Shown: positions 1 to 7,756, numbered from the stretch's first letter. The stretch is 19,521 bases of DNA from an uncultured Bacillota bacterium (GCA_937967955.1 CALBUB010000049.1:1-19521); one strand, 5' to 3'. Notes: generated from the sequence alone by a model not told the origin. Made by a program: numbers and translations.

Positions 1-11
1 GGGGTGTTTAT

Positions 12-995
12 GTGGCCAGCATAAATAGATTAGGCCTTGCAAATCTGCCTACTAAGATAGAAAGATTAGATAGGCTAAGTAAAAAACTAGGGAAGAACAT
101 ATACATAAAAAGGGATGACCAAACGGGCATAGAGTTTTCAGGCAACAAGATAAGGAAACTGGAATACTGTGTAGGAGAGGCTTTAGACAAAAACTGTGAC
201 TACCTTATTACCTGTGGTGGCATCCAATCAAACCACTGTAGGGCAACTGCAGCCGTTGCTGCTAAGCTAGGTTTAGGAGCCTATCTAGTTTTAAGAGGGG
301 AGGAAGATACACCAGCTGAGGGGAACCTTTTCTTTAATAAGATGTTTGGAGCAAAGATTAAATTTGTAACAGGGGATGAATACAAAAATAAAAGGGCAGA
401 GATAATGGAAGGCATAAAAAAAGAGCTAGAAAAAAAGGGCCATAAGCCTTATATAATCCCAGAAGGAGCTTCCAATGGAGTAGGTTCCTTAGGTTACATA
501 ACGGCTATGGAAGAGATACTTAAGCAGGAAGAGGAAATGGGAATAAAATTTGATGCCATTGTAGTTACTGTAGGTTCAGGAGGTACTTATGCAGGCCTTT
601 ATTATGGGAATAGAATAAAGGACAATCCTGCTACTATTTATGGCTTTAATATTACCGAAACTAATGAGCATTTTAAGAAAATAGTGGCTAATTTACTTGA
701 AGAAATATCCCAATATACTGGGGAAAAGATAGTTGTAACATTAGATGATATTAATATTGTAGATGGATATGTGGGAAGGGGTTATGCTAAAAGCCGTCCA
801 GAGGAAATTAAATTTCTAAGCTACCTAGCTAAGCTAGAGGGAATAATATTAGACCCAGTTTATACTGGCAAGGCCATGTATGGCCTGGTGGAAGAAATTA
901 AAAAGGGAACTTTTAATGAACATGAAAATATACTCTTTATACACACTGGAGGCATATTTGGCTGGAGTGGGGAACAGAGAAGCCTGTTAGAATAA
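12..995 (+). CDS. dcyD: D-cysteine desulfhydrase-type PLP enzyme
   Basis: A fold-type II PLP enzyme of the ACC deaminase/D-cysteine desulfhydrase family (327 aa, normal length). It probably splits D-cysteine into pyruvate, ammonia and sulfide in the cytoplasm. The PLP lysine is K46 in GNKIRKLEY, the family motif QSNH is at 72-75, and the phosphate-binding glycine loop VGSGGTYAGL is near 186-195. Two selector positions are Thr: T285 in VYTGKA and T312 in HTGG. ACC deaminases carry Glu and Leu there (E295 and L322 in Pseudomonas numbering, the same 27-residue spacing), so desulfhydrase is favoured. The start is GTG at 12 behind a GGGGTG stretch; the frame is open to the window edge, so a few more N-terminal residues cannot be excluded. 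The lipoprotein gene follows after 21 bases with no terminator, so the two are probably co-transcribed. Exact substrate is inferred. Confidence 0.85.
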   Translation: MASINRLGLANLPTKIERLDRLSKKLGKNIYIKRDDQTGIEFSGNKIRKLEYCVGEALDKNCDYLITCGGIQSNHCRATAAVAAKLGLGAYLVLRGEEDTPAEGNLFFNKMFGAKIKFVTGDEYKNKRAEIMEGIKKELEKKGHKPYIIPEGASNGVGSLGYITAMEEILKQEEEMGIKFDAIVVTVGSGGTYAGLYYGNRIKDNPATIYGFNITETNEHFKKIVANLLEEISQYTGEKIVVTLDDINIVDGYVGRGYAKSRPEEIKFLSYLAKLEGIILDPVYTGKAMYGLVEEIKKGTFNEHENILFIHTGGIFGWSGEQRSLLE

Positions 996-1016
996 TTTTA
1001 ATATAGGGGGATAAAT

Positions 1017-1376
1017 ATGAAAAGGATAGTAGGGCTTGCATTAATACTTATTTTTGTATTATTATTAAATGGCTGTGCCAAGGAAGGCTTAAGCCAAGCC
1101 ATAGGAATTAGAGGAGAGATAAAGGAAGTATATTTATCTGAAGATGGTACTACCATTTCTGGAATATTAGTAGAAGGGGAAATTCAAGAAGATACCATGT
1201 ATGATTATGCAAATGTTACAATAGATGAAAACACTGTAATATATATAGGAGAAGAGGAGGCTACCCTTGAAGATTTGGAAGAAGGACTTAAGGTGGAAGT
1301 AATATTTGACGGCCCTGTAGCTGAGTCCTATCCAGTTCAAGGAAGGGCTGAAAAGATTAACATATTAGAAGAATAG
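1017..1376 (+). CDS. Small lipoprotein, unknown function (YobA/DUF3221-like)
   Basis: A 119-residue secreted lipoprotein. Residues 1-20 form a classic type II signal peptide: MKR, a hydrophobic core, and lipobox LNGC with the lipidated Cys at position 20. The mature part (about 100 aa) is acidic and rich in alternating beta strands (RGEIKEVYL, ISGILVEGEI, NVTIDENTVIYIG, LKVEVIFDG). This pattern is typical of small OB-fold or YobA/DUF3221-like lipoproteins; the assignment is by pattern only. A good ribosome binding site (AGGGGGAT) precedes the ATG. It lies 21 bases after the PLP-enzyme gene and 10 bases before the methionine sulfoxide reductase gene, so it sits inside a three-gene transcript. 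No catalytic residues are recognisable; a ligand-binding or structural role outside the membrane is possible. Confidence 0.8.
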   Translation: MKRIVGLALILIFVLLLNGCAKEGLSQAIGIRGEIKEVYLSEDGTTISGILVEGEIQEDTMYDYANVTIDENTVIYIGEEEATLEDLEEGLKVEVIFDGPVAESYPVQGRAEKINILEE

Positions 1377-1386
1377 AGGTGGTAAA

Positions 1387-1884
1387 GTGTTTAAACTAGA
1401 GCCAATTAAAAAGATGAATGAAGAGGAAAGACTAAGGTATATGAATACCCTTTTAAAGGGACAGCTTAGCTCAGAAGAGGATCCAATAGCCAATTTATCT
1501 AACGCCTCAGCTATTATAATGGCTTGTGTTGAAAGGCTCAATTGGGCAGGCTTTTACATACTAAGGGGAGAACAACTAGTTTTAGGGCCCTTCCAAGGCT
1601 TGCCAGCTTGCAATAGGATAGACATAGGAAAAGGGGTATGTGGCACTGCAGTAGCTACAAAAAAGGTGCAGCTAGTACCAGATGTACACCAGTTTCCTGG
1701 CCACATTGCCTGTGATGCAGCCTCTAATTCAGAGCTAGTCATACCCATTATAAAGGATGACAAGGTATATGGTGTACTAGATTTAGATAGTCCAGAAAAA
1801 GGAAGATTCACTGAACTGGAAAAGGAATACTTTATAAAGTTTGTAGACATTTTAAATGAATATATAGATTGGGAAAAAGTATAG
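1387..1884 (+). CDS. msrC: Free methionine-(R)-sulfoxide reductase (GAF domain)
   Basis: A single-domain GAF protein of the fRMsr (MsrC/YebR) family, 165 aa, normal length. It reduces free L-methionine-(R)-sulfoxide in the cytoplasm, usually with thioredoxin as electron donor. Diagnostic stretches are NWAGFYIL (52-59), LGPFQGLPAC (66-75), GKGVCGTA (81-88), FPGHIACDA (103-111) and GVLDLDSP. All three family cysteines are present: C75, C85 and C109 (C84, C94 and C118 in E. coli MsrC). The start is GTG at 1387 with AGAGGTGG upstream. It is the last gene of the run that begins with the D-cysteine desulfhydrase-type gene and is followed directly by a hairpin terminator, so the transcript joins sulfur amino-acid breakdown and oxidation repair. 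Identification is strong; the shared role of the operon is inference. Confidence 0.93.
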   Translation: MFKLEPIKKMNEEERLRYMNTLLKGQLSSEEDPIANLSNASAIIMACVERLNWAGFYILRGEQLVLGPFQGLPACNRIDIGKGVCGTAVATKKVQLVPDVHQFPGHIACDAASNSELVIPIIKDDKVYGVLDLDSPEKGRFTELEKEYFIKFVDILNEYIDWEKV

Positions 1885-1910
1885 GGAACCATTAGCTGTT
1901 CCCTATTTTT
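1881..1910 (+). terminator. Rho-independent terminator after msrC
   Basis: A perfect 9-bp stem, ATAGGGAAC at 1881-1889 with GTTCCCTAT at 1898-1906, has an 8-base loop and a run of Ts that starts inside the stem end. It overlaps the msrC stop codon and closes the three-gene run. Confidence 0.85.
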
Positions 1911-2174
1911 ATTTGGCAATTTAGCTAACAGTTGATTTTACACAAGCCTATGGCTACATAGGGACTTATAGTAACCATATTTCTATTGTACAAAAAAATA
2001 TTTTGATATATTATATAGATATTGCGCAAAAAAGTTCATAAAAAATGGTTAGCACAAAATATGGGACTTTTTTGAACTATAATAGGACTTGCGAACACAT
2101 AAAAGCTGTGATAACGTATACATATAGTATATAAAACATATATTATATACAAGATATTGCGCAGGAGGGGTTTT
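1911..2174 (+). promoter_or_regulatory. AT-rich leader of nrdJ with several short repeats
   Basis: This 264-base gene-free stretch precedes nrdJ. Seen: TATAAT at 2078-2083 (possible -10, weak -35); GGACTT at 1962-1967, 2064-2069 and 2085-2090, the last two followed by GAAC and starting 21 bases apart on either side of that TATAAT; a repeated block ATATTATATAG/ATATTATATACA followed by ATATTGCGCA at about 2008-2028 and 2140-2163; and two 16-base-phased ACATATA boxes at 2120 and 2136. Ribonucleotide reductase genes are commonly controlled by NrdR through paired AT-rich boxes. These repeats could be operators, but they do not match the NrdR consensus or its usual spacing well. The nrdJ ribosome binding site AGGAGGGG is at 2163-2170. 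Confidence 0.45.
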
Positions 2175-4307
2175 ATGTTAAAAGTAGAGAAAAGGAACGG
2201 AATGATAGTAGACTTCGAAGGTGACAAAATAGTCAAGGCAGTAACTAAAGCTATGGCAGAGACAGAAAAGGGTGTAGACTTACAGTTAGCAGAGGAAATT
2301 GCTGAAAAGGCCTTCCAAAATTTTAAAAACACAGAAGTGATACATATAGAGCAAATACAAGATTTTGTAGAAGTGGAATTGATGAGAACAAGACCTGATG
2401 TAGCTAAAAAGTATATCCTCTACAGGGAAAAAAGGGCTAGGCTTAGAAAATATGGTTGGGAAATGACCGACCTTCAAAGGGATATATATGAGAAAAAATA
2501 TAGATTTGAAAATGAAAGCTTCCAAGAATTCCTAACTAGAGTAAGTGGAAACAACAGCTTTATTATGAAGGCTATAAAGGATAAGAAGTTTATGCCAGCA
2601 GGAAGGATCCTTGCAGGTAGGGGCTTAGATAAACACGGAAGAAAGGTAACTTTATCCAACTGCTATGTAATGCCTAAAGTGGAGGACAATATAGAATCCA
2701 TATTTGATACTGCCAAATATATGGCAAGAACTTATTCCTATGGAGGCGGTGTTGGGGTTTCCCTATCTAAATTGAGACCAAAGGGAGCTAGGGTCAACAA
2801 TGCAGCCAATACTACAACAGGTGCAGTTTCCTTTATGGATCTTTATTCCATGGTAACAGGTTTAATTGGTATGAGGGGTAGACGTGGTGCCTTAATGATC
2901 AATATGGATTGTAACCATCCAGACATAGAGGAGTTTATAGATATTAAAAACGATTTAAACAAGGTTAACTATGCCAATATTTCTGTAAATGTAACTGATG
3001 AGTTTATGAAGGCAGTATTAGAAGATAAGGATTTTGAACTGTATTTTAAAGTGGAAGCTACAGGAGAGGAAATTAGAAAGACAGTTAGGGCTAGGGAATT
3101 GTTTAAAAAGATAGCTAAAAACAATTGGAATATGGCAGAGCCAGGCTTATTGTTCATAGATAGGATAAATAGTTGGCATCTAATGAGTGAAGATGAGGAT
3201 TTTGAATTTGCAGGAGTCAATCCATGTGCCGAGGAGACATTGCCAGCCTGGGGAAGCTGTAACCTTTCATCAATTAATTTAGGAGAATTTGTAAGAGATC
3301 CATTTAGTGAAAGGGCTAGGTTTGAATTCGATAATTTTGCTGAAATGGTAAGACAAGGGGTTATATACCTAAATGAAGTTTTAGATGAAAATATGCAACT
3401 CCATCCTTTAAAAGAGCAAAGAGAAATGGCAAGGCAATATAGACAAATTGGTTTAGGAATTATGGGAGTTGCAGACATGTTTATAAAGATGGGTATAAGA
3501 TACGGTAGCCCAGAATCCATAGAGTTAATCCATCAAATTGGAAAAGTATTGATAAATGAAGCCCTAAGGCAATCAGCCCTATTAGCTAAGGAGTATGGCC
3601 CCTTCCCAAGATATAATAAGGAAGCGGTACTAAAATCTCCATTCCTACAAGCCAATGCTACTGAGGAAGTATTAGAGCTGATAGAAAAATATGGCCTAAG
3701 AAATAGCCAGCTGCTTACAATACCACCAACAGGCAGTATAGCCACATTAATAGGATGTAGCAATGGACTAGAGCCTATATTCCAAATATCCTATACAAGG
3801 AAATCAGAATCCTTACACCAAGAGGATACTTACTATAAGGTATTTACACCAATAGTTAAAGAATATATGGATAGGAAGAATATTACTAGAGAAGAAGATT
3901 TACCAGATTACTTTGTCACAGCCCATGATTTAACCTATAAAGAGAGAATAGATGTGCAAGCAGCTTGGCAGCAATATATAGATGCAAGCATATCCTCTAC
4001 AGTAAACGTACCTAATGAATTCACTATAGAAGAAGTAGAAGAGCTATACATCTATGCATGGAAAAAGGGCCTTAAAGGGGTTACCATCTACAGAGATGGC
4101 TGTGCTAGAGAAGGAATCCTTATTACTAACAAGGCAAAGATGAGCAAATTAGAGAAGATACAAAAACTTCAGTCAGAGCTTAATCAGCTTATATTAGAAC
4201 AATTAAAAGAAGATCCAGATAGCTGTCCAATGTGTGGAGGCACTATGATCCATAGTGGTGGCTGTTCAGAATGTCAGGATTGTGGATACAGTCCTTGTTC
4301 CGTATAG
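2175..4307 (+). CDS. nrdJ: Class II (adenosylcobalamin-dependent) ribonucleotide reductase
   Basis: It makes deoxyribonucleotides from ribonucleotides using a B12-generated thiyl radical, with or without oxygen (710 aa). Domain order: N-terminal ATP-cone (about 1-90, with KVEKRNG and later KKYILYREKRARLR), the ten-stranded barrel, and a Cys-rich tail. Active-site residues fit the family: C163 in SNCYVMP and C362 in GSCNLSS as the redox pair, and C351 and E353 in NPCAEE as the radical cysteine and catalytic Glu. PPTGSIATLIGCSNG is the late barrel motif. The tail has CPMC and CSECQDC, a zinc-ribbon-like or relay-cysteine end typical of class II enzymes. The ATG at 2175 has an ideal site (AGGAGGGG); an earlier TTG at 2157 does not. 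No nrdB-like small subunit lies nearby, as expected for class II. It stands alone between two terminators. Confidence 0.95.
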   Translation: MLKVEKRNGMIVDFEGDKIVKAVTKAMAETEKGVDLQLAEEIAEKAFQNFKNTEVIHIEQIQDFVEVELMRTRPDVAKKYILYREKRARLRKYGWEMTDLQRDIYEKKYRFENESFQEFLTRVSGNNSFIMKAIKDKKFMPAGRILAGRGLDKHGRKVTLSNCYVMPKVEDNIESIFDTAKYMARTYSYGGGVGVSLSKLRPKGARVNNAANTTTGAVSFMDLYSMVTGLIGMRGRRGALMINMDCNHPDIEEFIDIKNDLNKVNYANISVNVTDEFMKAVLEDKDFELYFKVEATGEEIRKTVRARELFKKIAKNNWNMAEPGLLFIDRINSWHLMSEDEDFEFAGVNPCAEETLPAWGSCNLSSINLGEFVRDPFSERARFEFDNFAEMVRQGVIYLNEVLDENMQLHPLKEQREMARQYRQIGLGIMGVADMFIKMGIRYGSPESIELIHQIGKVLINEALRQSALLAKEYGPFPRYNKEAVLKSPFLQANATEEVLELIEKYGLRNSQLLTIPPTGSIATLIGCSNGLEPIFQISYTRKSESLHQEDTYYKVFTPIVKEYMDRKNITREEDLPDYFVTAHDLTYKERIDVQAAWQQYIDASISSTVNVPNEFTIEEVEELYIYAWKKGLKGVTIYRDGCAREGILITNKAKMSKLEKIQKLQSELNQLILEQLKEDPDSCPMCGGTMIHSGGCSECQDCGYSPCSV

Positions 4308-4327
4308 TATTTGTTTAGGCAGTACTC

Positions 4328-4373
4328 AAAATGGTTTGCGGTTTTGCGCTGCTAAAATCGCAAACCATTTTTT
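4328..4373 (+). terminator. Strong terminator after nrdJ
   Basis: A 13-bp stem pairs AAAATGGTTTGCG-type sequence (4328-4340) with CGCAAACCATTTT (4359-4371), has an 18-base loop that can pair further, and ends in Ts. It separates nrdJ from the methyltransferase gene. Confidence 0.88.
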
Positions 4374-4429
4374 AATAGAGACCTTCTACTTCTTTCCCTT
4401 TTCTATATTTAAACAATTCTTACTATTTA

Positions 4430-4438
4430 TGATATAAT
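4430..4438 (+). promoter_or_regulatory. Extended -10 promoter for the methyltransferase-pepD pair
   Basis: TGATATAAT is an extended sigma-A -10 (TGnTATAAT), 42 bases before the methyltransferase ATG and just after the nrdJ terminator. The -35 region is weak, as is common with extended -10 sites. Confidence 0.55.
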
Positions 4439-4480
4439 AGTCGTGTTACATTACTTAAAATACCTGTTAGGAGTGGCAGT

Positions 4481-5866
4481 ATGACTAGTCTATATATAAT
4501 AGAGAAGTTGCCAGAGATAATACACAATGGTAAAAAGAAAGCAGAAGAAATACTTACTAACTCCTATGAAGACCTTTTTTCCTATAAGGAAGTAATTGGT
4601 TTAGAAAATTACCAGGAAGGCAGCTGGATAAATCAGTTTTACAAAGAAGACAATCTGCTAGTAATGGGCAAATTATTAAAAGAAGGCTATGAGGGGAAAA
4701 TAGACTTAATATACATTGACCCTCCTTTTTTAACCAAAGCCAAATACAGTGGAAAGATAAACATATTCTCTGAAGATAAGGAGTACACCTTTGAACTATT
4801 TGCTTACGATGATACTTGGGAAGAAGGACTTTTTTCATATTTGGAGATGTTATATCCTAGATTATATCTAATGAGAAGGCTATTAAGTGAAAAAGGCACT
4901 ATTTATGTTCATCTAGACTATAGGACTGTCCACTATGTGAGGATATTGCTGGATGAAATATTTGGGGAAGAAAACTTCTTAAACGAGCTCATATGGGCAT
5001 ATAAATCAGGAGGAGTAAGCAAAAGGTATTATTCCAGGAAGCACGATAACATATTAGTATATACTAAGACTAAAGATTACATATTTAATCCTCAAAAGGA
5101 AAAGTCCTATAATCGAGGCTTCAAACCCTATAGGTTTAAAGGAGTAAAGGAATACAAGGATGAAATAGGCTGGTATACATTGGTCAATTTAAAAGATGTA
5201 TGGCAAATAGACATGGTGGGAAGGACTTCCAGAGAAAGGGTTAATTATGCAACCCAAAAACCAGAAAAGCTTTTAGAAAGGATAATACTTACTTCCTCTA
5301 ATGAAAACTCCCTAGTTGCCGATTTCTTTGCTGGCAGTGGAACTACAGGAGTAGTTGCTGAAAAGCTAAATAGGAGATGGTTAATGTCGGATAAGGGAGA
5401 ATTAGCAGCTATTACTATCCATAAAAGGCTTTTAGAAAAAGGCCACAAAGCCTTTTTGTCCATAAAAGGGAAGGATAAAGCAAAAGATGGAGGCAAATTA
5501 TCAATTAAAAAGGGGAATATAGAAGAGAACCTATTACACATTCAGCTGGATAAATATGAAATAGATATAAAAAATATCAATATTAAGGAAAAATACAAGC
5601 CCCAGCTGGAGGAGATAATAAATAATAATTCCTTAGCTCTAGTGGAATTTGTAGGCCTAGATTTAGACTTTAATGGGAAAAGGCCCTTAATAACCGAAAA
5701 ATATATAAGAAATTCCAATAAGCCTCTAGATTCAAACATAACAATTGAGGGTATTTTTAGAGAAGGGCAGAAGATATTACTAAAGTATATAGACGTATTT
5801 GGAAAGGAAAATTTCCAAGTCTTTCAAATAAAGGAAGGGAGGCTGAAGTTGTGTCAAGAGTACTAG
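4481..5866 (+). CDS. Orphan site-specific DNA methyltransferase (beta type)
   Basis: An amino-methyltransferase, probably making N6-methyladenine (461 aa). Catalytic motif IV, DPPF, is at 80-83 (IYIDPPFLTKAKYSG). The AdoMet-binding motif I, DFFAGSGTTG, lies later at 281-290, so the order IV before I marks the beta/type III Mod-like group. Residues about 160-265 (KSGGVSKRYYSRKHDNILVY onward) would hold target recognition, and NYATQKPEKLLERII is the typical motif just before motif I. Residues about 310-461 form an extra Lys/Glu/Ile-rich C-terminal part I cannot assign. RBS TAGGAGTGG precedes the ATG. No restriction nuclease or specificity gene is in the window. The stop overlaps the pepD start by 16 bases, so the two are translationally coupled. 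Type II solitary or type III Mod without Res are both possible; a regulatory or housekeeping methylation role is inference. Confidence 0.88.
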   Translation: MTSLYIIEKLPEIIHNGKKKAEEILTNSYEDLFSYKEVIGLENYQEGSWINQFYKEDNLLVMGKLLKEGYEGKIDLIYIDPPFLTKAKYSGKINIFSEDKEYTFELFAYDDTWEEGLFSYLEMLYPRLYLMRRLLSEKGTIYVHLDYRTVHYVRILLDEIFGEENFLNELIWAYKSGGVSKRYYSRKHDNILVYTKTKDYIFNPQKEKSYNRGFKPYRFKGVKEYKDEIGWYTLVNLKDVWQIDMVGRTSRERVNYATQKPEKLLERIILTSSNENSLVADFFAGSGTTGVVAEKLNRRWLMSDKGELAAITIHKRLLEKGHKAFLSIKGKDKAKDGGKLSIKKGNIEENLLHIQLDKYEIDIKNINIKEKYKPQLEEIINNNSLALVEFVGLDLDFNGKRPLITEKYIRNSNKPLDSNITIEGIFREGQKILLKYIDVFGKENFQVFQIKEGRLKLCQEY

Positions 5867-7308
5867 AAGGTTTAAAGCCAGAAAGGGTTTTTTATTACTT
5901 TGAGGAAATATCCAATATACCCCGTTGTTCTGGCCAGGAGGAAAAGATAAGTAATTATTTAGCAGGTTTAGGAAGAAAACTTGGCCTTGAAACTATACAG
6001 GATGAAGCATTAAATGTTATAATAAAAAAACCAGCAACTCCAGGCTATGAAAACAGCCCCACAGTCATATTACAAGGCCATATGGACATGGTTTGCGAAA
6101 AGGAAGAAGCTTGCAACCATGATTTTTCAAAGGATCCTCTTAAATTGAAGGTAGAAGGAGATTTTATAACAGCTGATGGAACAACATTGGGGGCTGACAA
6201 TGGTATAGCTGTAGCCATGTGTTTAGCCCTACTAGAAGCCAAGGATGTGCCTCACCCACCTTTAGAAGTATTATTGACTACTGATGAAGAAGTAGGAATG
6301 GGTGGTGCAAAAGGCTTAAATCCAAATAATTTAACAGGAAAAATACTTATAAATATAGATTCTGAAGAAGAAGGAACAGCCCTAGTTAGCTGTGCTGGTG
6401 GAGAAGACAATTTGGTTACTATTCCTATACAATGGCAAAAAGGAAAGGCTACAGAAGCCTATTATATAAAAACTGCAGGCCTTTTAGGGGGCCATTCAGG
6501 TATGGAAATAGACAAGGGAAGGGGCAACGCTAACAGGATAATAGCAAGGGTTTTATCCTATGCTAAAGATAAGTGTAATATAGAGCTGGCCCATATAGAA
6601 GGTGGTTCTAAAGCTAATGCAATACCAAGAAATGGCTCAGCCCTAGTTTTAGTAAATAAGGAAGAGGAAGATGCTTTTCTTAAAGCAGTAGACAATATTA
6701 AAGAGGCTATCCAAAAGGAATTAGCTGCTTCAGAGCCGGCTTTTAGCTTAGTAGTTGAAAAAGCAGAAGAAAAAGTAGAAAAAGTATTTACAGAAGATAG
6801 CTTTAACAGAGTTATGGCTGCCCTTATGTTAATACCAACAGGGGTCCAATCTATGAGCATGGAAATGGATGAGCTGGTAGAAAGTTCATGTAATATGGCC
6901 ATTGTAAATACGGAAGCCGATCAGGTAACCATAAGGGTTTCCTTGAGAAGTTCCAAAGAAAGCCTAAAAAAATTTATTGCTCAGCAGATAGAAACTGTTG
7001 CAAAGCTAGTAAAAGGTGCTTACAAAAGGAATAGCTCCTATCCTGCCTGGGAGTATAAAGAAGATTCTTATATAAGAGGAGTATTCAAAAAAGTATATAA
7101 GGAACAATTTGGAAAAGAATTGGAAATAAAAGCCATACATGCTGGCTTAGAATGTGGAATTTTTGATGAAAAATTCAATGGCAACCTGGATATGATATCT
7201 TTTGGTCCTAACATGTATGGTGTTCATACTCCCCAGGAAAAGTTGAGCATATCTTCTGTAGAAAGGACTTACCAATTTTTATTAGCTGTGCTAAAAGAAA
7301 TAAAATAA
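5851..7308 (+). CDS. pepD: PepD-like aminoacyl-histidine dipeptidase (M20)
   Basis: A cytosolic zinc dipeptidase of the PepD (Xaa-His dipeptidase, beta-alanyl-histidine dipeptidase) branch of family M20, 485 aa, full length. The metal and catalytic sites are visible: H77 and D79 in QGHMDMV, bridging D116 in GADNGIA, catalytic E146 and zinc E147 in TDEEVGMGG, and a late ligand His at 459 in YGVHTP. The family stretch GLLGGHSGMEI is in the middle (lid domain) and HAGLECG is at 430-436. The start is GTG at 5851 behind AAGGAAGGGAGG, inside the end of the methyltransferase gene. A long AT-rich palindrome follows the stop. The enzyme would release amino acids from dipeptides for fermentation. The link to the methyltransferase is positional only. 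Confidence 0.92.
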   Translation: MSRVLEGLKPERVFYYFEEISNIPRCSGQEEKISNYLAGLGRKLGLETIQDEALNVIIKKPATPGYENSPTVILQGHMDMVCEKEEACNHDFSKDPLKLKVEGDFITADGTTLGADNGIAVAMCLALLEAKDVPHPPLEVLLTTDEEVGMGGAKGLNPNNLTGKILINIDSEEEGTALVSCAGGEDNLVTIPIQWQKGKATEAYYIKTAGLLGGHSGMEIDKGRGNANRIIARVLSYAKDKCNIELAHIEGGSKANAIPRNGSALVLVNKEEEDAFLKAVDNIKEAIQKELAASEPAFSLVVEKAEEKVEKVFTEDSFNRVMAALMLIPTGVQSMSMEMDELVESSCNMAIVNTEADQVTIRVSLRSSKESLKKFIAQQIETVAKLVKGAYKRNSSYPAWEYKEDSYIRGVFKKVYKEQFGKELEIKAIHAGLECGIFDEKFNGNLDMISFGPNMYGVHTPQEKLSISSVERTYQFLLAVLKEIK

Positions 7309-7341
7309 TTGATGAATATTAAATTGAAAAATAAAAAAGGC

Positions 7342-7363
7342 TAATAATATATTATTAATTTTT
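7342..7363 (+). other. AT-only palindrome with T run between pepD and the DUF1292 gene
   Basis: TAATAATATATTATTA (7342-7357) is a perfect 16-base palindrome followed by ATTTTT. It may be a weak terminator for pepD or part of the next gene's promoter region. An AT-only hairpin is unstable, so this is a weak call. Confidence 0.3.
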
Positions 7364-7381
7364 AATGAGAGGAGAATAAAA

Positions 7382-7756
7382 ATGCACAATGAACACCATC
7401 ATGACCATGAGCATGAACATGAACACGCCCACATTTATTTAACCTTAGAAGACGATACAGAATTAGAATGTCACGTAATTGGTACCTTTGAAGTAGATGA
7501 TGTAGAATACATTGCTTTAACACCAGTAGATGGAGAAAAAGGAGAAATATATTTATATAGATATGTAGAAGATGAAGATGGAATAGATTTACAAAATATA
7601 GAAGATGATGAGGAATTCGATGTGGTATCAGAAGCTTTCTATGAATTGTTTAAAGACGAACTAGACCTATATGACGAGGAATATGAGGACTATGATGAAG
7701 TTTTAGATGAATTAGAAGAGCTTGATGAAGATTATGAGGAGGAACATGAGGAGTAG
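7382..7756 (+). CDS. DUF1292 protein with His-rich N-terminus and acidic tail
   Basis: A 124-residue DUF1292 (YrzB-type) protein of unknown function. The central domain (about 18-85) has the family pattern: ITLED-like start (IYLTLEDDTELECHVIGTF), VEYIALTPVDGEKGEIYLYR, then a Glu/Asp-rich segment and VVSEAFYELF. Unusual additions flank it. Residues 1-17 hold nine histidines in alternation with Glu/Asp, encoded by a 6-base repeat (CATGAN four times at 7400-7423). Residues about 98-124 are almost all Asp, Glu, Tyr and Leu. The His stretch resembles metal-binding or metal-storage tails of nickel/zinc proteins, but no metal gene is adjacent. ATG has GAGAGGAG upstream, and a strong hairpin follows, so it is probably its own transcript. 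In Firmicutes DUF1292 genes often sit near yrrK/alaS/mltG; here they do not. Confidence 0.85.
   Translation: MHNEHHHDHEHEHEHAHIYLTLEDDTELECHVIGTFEVDDVEYIALTPVDGEKGEIYLYRYVEDEDGIDLQNIEDDEEFDVVSEAFYELFKDELDLYDEEYEDYDEVLDELEELDEDYEEEHEE

Noticed and set aside
12..995. ACC deaminase
   Set aside because: Both selector positions are Thr (T285, T312) instead of Glu and Leu.
1911..2174. Cobalamin riboswitch before the B12-dependent nrdJ
   Set aside because: The leader is AT-rich with no GCCACTG-type B12 box or GC-rich stems that I can see.
2157..2174. Upstream TTG start for nrdJ
   Set aside because: The AGGAGGGG site lies after it and is correctly placed for the ATG at 2175.
4255..4437. Open frame overlapping the nrdJ end and terminator
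   Set aside because: It reads through nrdJ in another frame and through the terminator hairpin, and has no ribosome binding site.
4481..5866. Complete restriction-modification system
   Set aside because: No nuclease, helicase or specificity gene is in the flanks; the neighbours are nrdJ and pepD.
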